Shown: piece by piece, positions 40,601 to 52,600 of the stretch | Layout: each line of letters begins with the position of its first letter | Numbering within the stretch: the stretch's first letter is position 1 | NCBI GenBank assembly: GCA_000149265.1 | Contig: CH003340.1 | Span: 476,051-540,050, forward strand | Direction of reading: 5' to 3' | Length of the DNA stretch: 64,000 nt | Source: Ciona savignyi | Taxonomy: Eukaryota; Chordata; Ascidiacea; Phlebobranchia; Cionidae | Notes under the pieces: generated by a model | The model's database searches: none | Told to the model about the DNA's origin: nothing | The model's input: the letters and a program-made list of their open reading frames with translations, nothing else | Translations under genes and position numbers: made by a program

Positions 40601-43600
40601 AGCGTTCAGCCGATGTTGGACCAAGTCAGGCTGCACCCACGTCTTATAACAGACACTCATGACATTGAAGTCTGTAGCCAAAGGTGCAGTTATGTAAATA
40701 ATAAAATATCAAGCATTTAGAAGTAAAAAAAATTGCCATCGTTTAATTTTTGATGTTATCCCAATTATCCCCGTGAATGGGAAAACCAAGGGGTTAACAA
40801 ACAGGCAATTGTCAGATCACTTTGCGCCCACCATTGGGTTACCGGAGCTATTGCAGTGTGTTCTATATAATTTACATGTTCCTTCAATTTAGTAGTACCC
40901 ATTACTCCGCTGGGTTCTGGCAATGTTCGTTAAGTGCCTTGCCCAAGAACACAACAAATAGCTAGCGACTAGTTTCGAACCTGCAATCTTTCGGTTAATT
41001 GGCGTCGCACTAAACCACCAGACTAACAGTTCGGACTTATTATCCAGGTGGAGGAAAGTGGGAGGACAAGACATCATTGCTGATATAAACAGCATTTCAC
41101 TCGATCCAACAGAGAATTCCAGTTTGTACATTTTAATATTCCCAATATTGAATATAGAATAGGATACTTATTTTTTATCCGATGAGTGGCACAGCATAAC
41201 TTGTTTAATCACAGAAAACTGTAAGACTAATTAACTGGAAAGCTCTTTACTGATAAATTACCCAGAACCCATAGAACTGTTAAATTACCTGGAACCTGTA
41301 GAACTTTCAGATTACATTGAACACAAATAACTGTCAGACTGGACGCTTTATCTATTATATTTTTTTAACTCTAGTTAAATAAGAGTTTTTTTTTTCGAAT
41401 AATTAAAATTACTGGATCAGGGTAATATCTGTATGGTGTCTTACCCAACGACATAACCTCACGAAAAGGATTATGTCGTTGAGTATTTTAATCTGCTAAG
41501 TTCAGGCAATGTCAATTAAGTACCTTGCCCAAGGACACAACCGACTAGCTAGCGACCAGTTTCGTACCTACAACTCTTAGGGTAAAAGGTAACATATAAA
41601 AAACCACCAAACTAATCTGCCGGAGCTGTCAATCAAAAGTGTCGCTCGCTTTGCAGCGGTAAAAGGAGATCAGCAGAAAGTAGATTCAAGTGAAGACGTG
41701 AATAAACAACGCACTGCAAGTGGTTCAGACAAACTTCTTTCTCTCCAATCTAAACGGAAAACTTCTTACGGTGACAACGGTAGGTTTCAATTCAACATAA
41801 TTAAAAAAGAATTAGATGGCAGATAATACATTGTTTCTTTCTTAACCTTGGTGCTGTGGCACCATTCTGTGCCATAAGAGTTATGTCTTTTTATTGCTAA
41901 GTCCTTGTGAATGTAAAATTTTGATAGTTTAATTGTGTTGTTGGATTGAGTTTTTCTAAGGTGACGGCACTAATATTATTGTCGATCTATTAACATGGGT
42001 AAACAGGCCACTAAAAAGTGATAGTTTTGTAATATACCACAATCTGAAAGAGGTTGAAAATCACTAATCCAGATACTGTACACCCTTATTACATGTTTAT
42101 TGTGTTCCTACAGTCGTCAGTTCATATAAAATTCCAGTTTAGTGCACACCATTAAGCATTGATAGACTATGCATTTCTGTAGCTAGCCGGTTGTGTTTTT
42201 GGACAAGGCACTTAACGAACATTGCTTGAACCCAGCGGATTAATGAGTTCTACTAAATTGAAGGAACGTGTGAATCATACACAACACGCTGTAATAGCTA
42301 TGTTAACCCGATTGCTCGTGTGTTAACCCTCTTGGTTAACCTATTCACGAGATAAATCATATTAAACGAAAATGCTATATGGAGTACAGCGCAAGAATTG
42401 TATTCCTTACCTGTTAATATTCCGTAATAATTGCACAAATCAGGTGCCTAGCAACTTTATAAGTTATTATATTCTGCACAAAGCACACATTGTGTAATGT
42501 CACATTGTGTAATGTAATTTCTTACTCTGTAGGATTAAACGACAAGCAAAATAATTAATTTATCCCATGCACAGTCATATACATTTGACAGATTGACATC
42601 TCAGTTTCCTTAATTGTTGTGTTTCTGTATTGCTTACCATGATCAGGTTTTAGTTAAAAGAAGCAGCAGCTTTTTCCTTGGAAAGCAATCATTTTCCAGT
42701 AAACAGTATTTGCATACTGCATGAGCTAAACTGGCGTACAGCATAATCATCGCATTCTTTTTTGGTAAAAATAAAATAAAATTTCACCTAAATTTACCCT
42801 TAGTTCCTGATCATTTAGGTTTAGAATTTTAAGGTTTCTAAAACAAACATCTATATTGCTTTTATGGTGATGATTGTATAAAAGTAAAGGAATTTGTGTA
42901 ATTATGCTGTTTTGCCTGTTTATATCATTATTAAAGATTCAGTTTTCTAGGTGGACTACCAAAATGCCTTAGTTACGCTAAGTAATGTGAATATATATGA
43001 CAATATTAATATTTAAATTGTATAATTATGTTTCGAATATGGGAAAGATAAGCTCATAAAGCTCATGTTAAATCTTGCGGTGTCTCAATATTAACGACTT
43101 ATTGAAAAGCTATTGACAAGTTTTTCTTACTCCTTCCCGACCATGCATTACTTCCTAATAGCAAGTTGTGTAAACAGTAATTAGGATAGGATAGGATATT
43201 TTATGTTTATCCCCGTGAATGGGAAAACCAAGGGGTTAACACACAGGCAATCGTCAGATCACCTTGCGCCCACCGTCGGGTTACCAGAGCTATTGTAGTG
43301 TGTTGTAATTGAGACATTCCTTCAATTTGATGGAATCCATTAATGATTCGCTGGGTTCAGGCAATGTCCGTTAAGTGCCTTGCCCAAGGACACAACCGAC
43401 TAGCTAGGCGATCAGTTTCGAAGCTTCAACTTTTCGGCAGAAAGGCTCAGCACTAAACCACTAGACTATTGGGTCGGACTGTTCTTATGTTCTTATGATC
43501 ATCGTTTAATGCCTTTTACCTTAAGTAATAGTTTCTTAGTATGAAAATATATGAAAATGAAACGCAAGATAGTGAAACCTTACACAAACAAACAATTAAA

Positions 43601-46600
43601 TAAAGTTACACTGACCAGCAGATGCAGCGGTGCCGCAAGATTCACTCTGGAGTCCATCGGTTGCCATCGGGCTTGCAACTCCCCCTCCATCTAGAAGAAT
43701 GTCTCCACCATTCTCATCCAGCAAACTTAATGACTCTTCCAAGTTTAATGCTGATATGACGAAGGTAAGAAAATTTTAATCGACTATTTAAGTTTATATT
43801 TCCGAGGTTGGTTAGCCTTGATATTTTATTTCTCTAAAGTAATATGGGTGATTAGCTTAAGTTATTGTTATAAGAGTAATTCATGATTATCGCAATGCAA
43901 ATAATAGTAAACTTACACTTTAGTAGCTTTGGCTATAAAGCCTGTTACAAAGTGTTAATTAACAAACATTGCTTTTATGAAAAAATCACTTGATTTATGG
44001 ATAAACGAGGTAATTTATGACAAACCATTGAAACCACTGAGTAAAGTATAAAACACTAGAGATCTATTAATGTTTTATAACCAGGCTGCTGATGAAGTGA
44101 CAGCCCAAGATGAGATCGCAACAAGCCGTCCATCGACTTTAAATATGAGTTCCAACGATGGGTTTGTTCCAAACAGGTTAGAACATATACGGCTGTACAG
44201 CATGAATTATACATTGTTAAGTGCCAATTTCGTCGATGTATATCGTAATTTGCATGTAATTAGCATGTGCACTATAGAGACTGTAGTTCATAACCTGATG
44301 CAATGACTCCAGGCCCCACCAGACTGCATCTGCCACTTCGACCCCCCTAAAACATTCTCTTCCGTCTCTTATTGTCTCCTCTCCGAGGTAAACAACCATT
44401 TTCCATAATTCAAATTTGTTTTACCTAGTCATGCCTTGCTTAAGTGTTTTAATTTGCATGTATAGTGTGGTGTTGTAATGTTGTCGCAACAGAGTAGTTT
44501 ACATTATCGATTTATTAGCAGCACACTTGTTGTGTATGTTAAAACGAGGTTTACTTTCAGCGCATCACCTAGAAAAGGAAAAGTGGCAAAGTCAGCTGAA
44601 ATCGTCGACAGAAAGGTGAAATGATTATTTATGTAAAACTAAACAGCCAAGCTAAAATTATCATACTATCTCGAAGTAATAATAGTGATTTATGTTTACT
44701 GCAGATTGCAAACTGAGAATGCAGGACTTTCCTCTCTTGTTAGTTACCAAGAACCCGCAATGACAGTTAGAATAGGATAGAATACTCTTGTTTATTCCCA
44801 TGAATGGAAAAATTTCCCAAGGGGGTTAACACACGGGCAATCGTCAGATTACTTTGCCCCCATTGACAGGTTACCGAAGCTCTTGCAGTGTGTTGTATAA
44901 TTGAGACTATCCTTCAATTTGTTAGAACCCATTAATCCTCTGAGTTAAGACAATGTCCAATAATTGCCTTACCCAAGAACACAGCTGTCTAGCTAGCGAC
45001 CAGTTTGGAACCTGCAACCTTTGGGTTGAAAGTAGTCGCACAAAACCATCAGACTAACCCATTGGATCAATTGGGTGTCTATGCGATCACACGCCACTCT
45101 GCACATAAATGCAGCTGTGGATATTTTTGCTCTCTTTTACACTTAACACAGTCACTTGCACTACAATATAATGACTTTTTTCTGCAAATTCAGGATAGTT
45201 TTGTGGTGATAACAAGTGAAGCACTTTCAGAACTAACTGTGGACTCTTGCATCCAAGAAAACAATTGTGACGTAATACCGGCCACAGAAAAGGTTGGTAC
45301 GATTATGTTATACAGTCTTTGTGCTATGTCAACCTGTCAACTGGTTACGTATTCCAACTGCTATCTCTCTGTAATTTAAATCACTTTATTTGTACTGTAT
45401 TTTCTATCATTTAGAATTTCTATCATTCAAATGTCATTTTTCATCACTATGATTTAGAACTATCTTTCTAATATCAATGAATTTTTATCAAAATACTTGT
45501 TCTGTATTGGAATTTATCAACCTATCCACCATTCCGAGATACAGAGTTATGAAAGAAAAAGTGGAATTTATTTTTTTGACTAATTTGAACTTGTCACAGG
45601 AATCAAATAATCCAACTCACCCACTTCTGCCCACGAAATCTCAGATTCCAATTGATGATGAAGTTGATCTAGAAGACGATGAAGCGTTTGTGGATGTCAG
45701 CTGTTGTAATGTGGAGCCAGGTACTTTGTATTTATTATTTGTTATTTAATTATGTAAGTTAAATGAACACTGCATCCGACCGGTTAGTCTGGTGGTTTAG
45801 TGCGACACCTTTCAACCGAAAGGTTCGAAACTGGTCACTAGCTAGCCGGTTGTGTCCTTCTGCAAGGCACTTAACAGATGTTGCCTGAACCCAGCGAATT
45901 AATAGGGTTCTACCAAATTAAAGTTACTTTGTAAATCATACATAACACACTGCAATGGCTTCGACAAACCGATGGTGGGCGCAAGATGATCTGACGATTG
46001 CCCGGGGGTTTAACCCCCCCCGTGGTTTCTTTTCCTCGGGGATAAACATGAATATCCTATCCTATCCTATCCTGCATGTTACTTAATTAGAAAGGAATAT
46101 AATATTTGTGTGTTATACCTGTGAGAGGGTATCACTTAGGCAATCATTAGATTATCTTGTGAATACCTAAGGAAACGTTCTCACAGGGGAAATAGTCAGA
46201 TTACCTCAGACCCAGTCAGTAACAGGTTAAAGAAGCTATTGCAGTGTGTTGTATGTAATTGAGGCGTATTGTGTAGTTATGTTTTCGTCTTCAAAACTAC
46301 ATTATTAAAAAGGATATAACATGAAATCTACAGTCATCTATGTCACAATTTTCCAATGATTATAAAGCAAGAAAAAAATTCGACCGCCAGGTAGTGTTAC
46401 CATTGCAAATAAATTCAGATGGTTTAACATCTAAATTAGCAAACTTTTGTTTTTCTTTACCTAAATCTTGTTGGTTAATATTTTATTGGTTGATAGATTC
46501 CGTTGCACAAGAGGGAATCACAGTGTTCACTCCTGGTTTGTTGCCGTCTGATGATGAAACCATAAAAGTAAAAAAGACGCAAAGTAAGTTACACCTCTTA

Positions 46601-49600
46601 ACACCCAAACAGTTTTTTTTTTACTGATCCAATGTTTGAACCCATGATGAGCTCATTGCTAAGACCGTTTTTTTATATATTTGGTATATGTATCGGTGGT
46701 GTTAACCATTTCGCCACACGACCGTACAGTAAAGGTCAGATTGACTTGTATATTGTATATATGTATACATTAACCTACCTATTACCATGTGGTTTATACT
46801 ATTAGACCTAATAAAATATGATTTCCTTTATATAATAGAGTAGTATAATATTAAAAGCAGAATCAGTATTTGTGAAATTATTAGCTGCTTTACTAAACAA
46901 TTAAAATGTCAGTTGAAAAACTCTAGTTGCAAAATATTCAGTTCATAATTAAAATCTTATAATCAGTTGATAAATAAAAAAATTATATAGTCTCTGCATA
47001 TGTATAGCAACCTTATTCATTTGTCACCAATATCACTATCCATATATATTTAATTGCATTACAAAACGTACACCTATGACTATGACAACCATTAAAAGAT
47101 ACAATTAGACAAAAAATATATAAAAAAAATAGTATAATGATATATTTTGTGTAATGGTATACCGCACACTCTTCTTTAGGGCTCTATATCATTTGGTCTT
47201 AATTAAATTTTGTTTGTTCATTATTGTTTTATCGCTTAGGTTTGGCGGCCTCAGTCGCTATATTTATTAAATTATATACTTTTTTTAAATGACGTGTTTT
47301 AACAAATGTTCGTTTTGCCGTCGATTTGATTCATTTGCCATTTTTTGATACTGGGGCAAAAAATAAAAAAACGAAACTACAGTGGAACCCCGCTTGGAGA
47401 CCACCTCGATAACACGACCACCTCACTATCAAGACCACTTCAGTGCGGTCCCAAATAATTTACTATGGTAATGCATTGCATTCTGTTTCAATAACGCGAC
47501 CACCCCGGTTTCCAGACCACGACCGCCATATTTTGGTCCAAAACTTTAAATTTAACTCCGCTTAATTGACCACACGTGCTAAATAATTTGCCTTTTCACC
47601 AAAATAATAAGGTTAAATTTCTTTTATGATCAAAAAATAAGATTAAATGTGCGCTTACACACAAACGAAAAAAATTGTGGCAAACATAACTAAATCTTAT
47701 AAAAATAAACGTCAGTGCTAACAGTTGTTTAAATCAATTCTGCAGTATCTGACAAAAAATAATGGCATTTTGTGGAAATTTAGTAAAAAGGCAGACGTTT
47801 TGACTGCATGTGACGACAACTTGCTCCAAATCAAAATTCACTAACACGACCACCCCGCTAAACGCGACCGCTTAATGACGGTCCCATAGGTGGTCAGGTA
47901 AGCGGGGCTCCACTGTATTTGCATTCTGTATAGGTGTATTTTTTTGCAATCTTGTCAAAATCTGCTTACCAGGCGGCCATGGTTTTGAAATGGAGGTATA
48001 TGATTCGGCTGCAAAAGTTTTAAATCTTCCCAACACAAGTCGGTACATAGAGAAATCTCCAAATGAGCTGCTGGACTTACACATTCAACTTTTAGCTGAC
48101 TCGTACATGAAATATAAAGACAGGTATAATCTTATTGTCATTTCTAATTGGTTGCATGCACAACAAAGGTCTTGAGCATACAATTAACAACAAAGCAGTA
48201 CAACACACTGCAATGCATTTGCTAACCCGATATTCATCAGGATAAAACATTAATATACTTTTAAATGCTGTTGTTGGTGGTTTTCATATTGGTATTTTGA
48301 AATGGTTTAAGAGATATTGGATAGATTTACATGTTTATCCACGTGAATGAGAAAACCAAGTGGGTTAACACACGGGCAATCGTCAGATCACCTCGCGCCT
48401 ACCGTGGGGTTACCGGAGCTATTGCAGTGTGCTATTTATGATTCATATGTTTTTTTAATTTGGTAGAACCGGGTTAATCCACTGGGTTCAGGCAATGTCA
48501 GTTAAATACCTTGGCCAAGGACACAGCCGACTATCTAGTGACCAATCTCGTACCTGCAACCCTTCGGCTAAAAGGCAATGCACTTAACCACCAGACTAAC
48601 CCGTTGGACATTTGCATTCCTGTATTCTATATTTTATTAGGATTTGGCTACAGGGGACATAATTATTTTATAGAGATAAAAGTTAGACACTGTCAGTATA
48701 CCTAATGCCCCCAGGCGGGTGGAAAACGTCATGGTGTGTTTTTGTATAAATATAACCTTTACGATCCAAGTAAATTCCAATGGGTTTCATTATCCACCAA
48801 ATGACATTATACTTGCAGTTTAATTTGGTACTGATAATTTTAATTTGATTTTATTCTTGTATGCATTTTTTTTCAAAGTGGTTGCAGCTAAATCTGCGAA
48901 ATGTAAATGCAGATACTCGATACCGAGCAACAAGGAAATGGAGTGGCGACCGATGATCGATTCGTCGAGTGTAACATCAGCGGACGCAGGTTACCTCCGC
49001 TCTCAGGTGCTCCAGATGCACTGCGTGATGCTGTACGAGCGCCATCGGAGGGAGCAGCACGCGCTCCGAGCGAGAACGCTGCAGCGGAAGGTCTACGACA
49101 CTGAAGCACTGGAAGAAAGCAACTCGAATCTCACATTTAACATCGGCGAACTGGAGAAGGACGTGCATGGATTCAAAATGTCAGCGAAACTTTACCGGGA
49201 AAAGGTTGGTTCCATATTTAGGCCGTGAAATTTAATCTCTGGTCAATTTTTATATTTAATAGCAGTAGTACCTGATCCTGGAGTTTATGCACCACCAAGG
49301 AACCGTTAGTGGGTATCCACTCGTTTTGTATGTTTTAGGTCAGGGGTCGGCAACCTACAGCTCTCTTAACCTTTTGATGTGGCTCTTATTAATTTTATTG
49401 CTCCGGTAGAGAAAGGATCAAAAGTTTAATACCCATGGATAAGTAAAACAAACAGAAGAACACTTACGTCTTTATCTCATACAGAGTTGTTTTTCTTTTT
49501 CACATTGATCAACTGTCTGGTAATCAATCAATTGATCAGCTGTGATCAATTAAATGTTGATTAAATGTGCTTAGTTTTATATTTATTAACTCTAATCAAC

Positions 49601-52600
49601 TAAATGTAATGATCAACTCCTGTAAATTCTCTAGTTAATTTCATGTTGATTAACTCAATTTAAAGTTGAACAACTCTATTAAATGTTATGTTGATTGTCA
49701 CAAACTAGAGTGTACAGTAATTAAGTTTTGTATTGCGCAACCTACTTTAAAATGTTGTTTTTCAAATTATTACCGTGGCTATGTGACGTCACAATGCATA
49801 AGTTATTGTCGTTCGTTTTGATGTTTTTCATGAAACGTGGCATTCGGAAAAGTACAGTAAACAGAGCGGTAGTGTTGTAAACTTTGTGTTATTCTGATCG
49901 CGCTTAAGAATAACTGCAGACCTTTAGAGTTTAGTAACCGGCAATAGTCACGTCTATCAGGAATCAAGACCTGAAACGCGACATTGATCAACTGTGATCA
50001 ATTTCATGTTGATCAACTGTAATCAATTTAAAGTTGAACAACTCTATTAAATGTTATTTTGATCAACTGTAATCAATTTCATGTTGATCAACTGTAATTA
50101 ATGTCATGTTGATCAACTCTAATCAATTTCATGTTGATCAACTTGAATCAATATTATGTTGATATCAGATCATCGCGAAGGAAAAGTCTTGGGAGGAAAA
50201 AGAGAAGGATTATCAGGCAGAGATAAAAACACTGAATGGGAAAATTCAGGATTTTTCATTAGAAAACCAAGCTTTACAAGATGGTAGGTGCCATGTATGG
50301 TATATATCAGGGGTTCTTTAACTTTTTAAGCCACGCCCCCCTTGACACTAATCCTTATAATTAGCACCTCACCTAAATATTAAGCAAATAAAAATTAGGC
50401 AGGTATTTATTTGCACACTACTTGGTCAATGAAAAGGATGTAGCTGTAAGGATGTAGCTTATATAAAAACGTACCTGATTTTCTGTATATTTTAAATTCC
50501 TTTATTTTAAATTCTTTTTTAATTTCTTTACGAATGCCTTGTCCAAGGACACAACCGACTAGCTAACAACCAGTTTCGAACCTTAAACCAAAGGCGACGC
50601 TAAAACCCCTAGACTAACCGATCGGAGCCGAATTTATTTCCCTTTCTGTGGTGTTGCGCCTTTTGACATAGCCTTAGCAAAAACGTAACGTCAATATAGT
50701 ACTTTTCAGAATGATGTGTTTTTTACTTGACGTTCTGTTCGGTCTTGTTTTTAGTTAACATGGCGTTGTAATTAGATTACAAAGCGCTGAAAGAAGAATG
50801 CCAGCGCATGAGAAGCGAAGAAGGCCACATCAAATCCAAGTTATTTGCTTCCGATCAACTTCTGCTCACAGCGACAGTGAATAAGAAACAACTCGATGAA
50901 CTTCAGTTTAAGGTGAATGAAATATAGAAAAATGTTAGGATAGGATTGGATATTCATGTTTATCCGTGTGAATGGGAAAACCAATGGGGTTACCACACGG
51001 GCAATTGTCAGATACCTCGCGCCCACCGTCGGGTTACCAGAGCTGTTGTGGTGTGTTGTGTATGATTCACACGTTCCTTCAATTTAGTAGAATCCATTAA
51101 TCCGCTGGGTTTAGACAATGTCCGCAAAGTGCCTTGCCCAAAGACACAACAGACTAGCTAGCGACCAGTTTCGAAACTGCAACCCTTCGGCTAAAAGGCG
51201 ATGCATTTAACTACTAGACTGATCTGTCGGACTAATAAAACATTTGTTTTTCGGTGAAACAAAGTATGAAAATATTTTCGCCATTGTTTTATTTTATTGC
51301 CCTGTCAGCCATTTCCGCATATTTCTCCCAAAACTCATGACCGTCTTGACATTTTTTGCACTTGCTTTGATTACCAACCTTTTCCGAAATGTATCTTTAA
51401 GAATATTCCCCTCATGTGTAAGTTAGTTTAGTATATTCTTTGTTTTCACGGTAAAAACACAAAGCAGGAACTTTGTTAAAAAATAAAAAAAACGGTAAAA
51501 AACGGTAAAACGACAATTACACCGCCACGTTGCGTAAGAATCGATCAATATTCGCAATCCCAGGTCGCCAATCTCGAGGAAGAATTATTTGCAGCGCGAG
51601 AGCTGAATTGCACGGCCGACGATCGAGTGCGGGAGGCTCAAGCGCAAGCTGCGGCGGAGATTAGTGAAGCGAAGCAAATATCAGATGCTTACGCAAGAGA
51701 GAGGGTCCAGTTGAATGAAAGATCAAAGTAAGACGCTTTCTGTATATCTGGCCAACTTCTGTGTGTTAAACTGGGCATAGCCAACTTTTGTTTATTAAAG
51801 CAGACATAGCCGGCTTACGTTTAATAAAATTGTTATAGCCGACTTTTGTTTATCTACAGAAGCATAGTCTAATTTTTCTTTTTAAAATTGTCTTCCAATT
51901 TGTGTTTATCACTAAGACTGAAAAAACAGTCGTTTTCCGAAACATATGAATGTGTCTAACTTACCGTCTCATTGCATCAGTTTGGACAAGCAAAAACTGG
52001 ACTTTCTTACCTCGCAAGTCGAACAACTGCAGTCGGAGGTGAAGAGGAAAGATGGATTCCATTTGGAACAGAAGAAGTATCTCGAAGACGTCAAATCACT
52101 CGCAAGGTGTAGTTTACATTTGCTGACGTATTTCCTTTCTCGGCAAATACGAAAGCGACATTTTAAGTTGGTTAACACCCAAAAGTTGCCATTAATATAA
52201 TACGGCAGCGTGTGGGAAACTCTTTGGCTCAGTAGCATCCCTTAGCCCAGGCATGGGCAACATACGGCTCGTGAAGGGATTTTAACCGGTCCGAAAACTG
52301 TATCTAACCAAACCCTGCGATTAAGATATTAAATACTATTCATGTAATAATCCGGCCAACCAAAAACTTCATTTTCCCACATCTGGCCCGTCGACTAGAG
52401 AAGTTGCTCAGCCCTGCTTTTACAACCGCGTCTGACATTTACATATACTTATTTTATTATTTTTATATTGATTTGTTTAAACGACTTGTCGTTTTGCTTT
52501 TTTCCTTTTCAATGACGTCACAAATGCTTGATCCTGTAAACGTAAATAACGAAAAAAAGGGAAACCTTCGGTGGTGGCTCCTGGGCAACAAACTGTCGAT

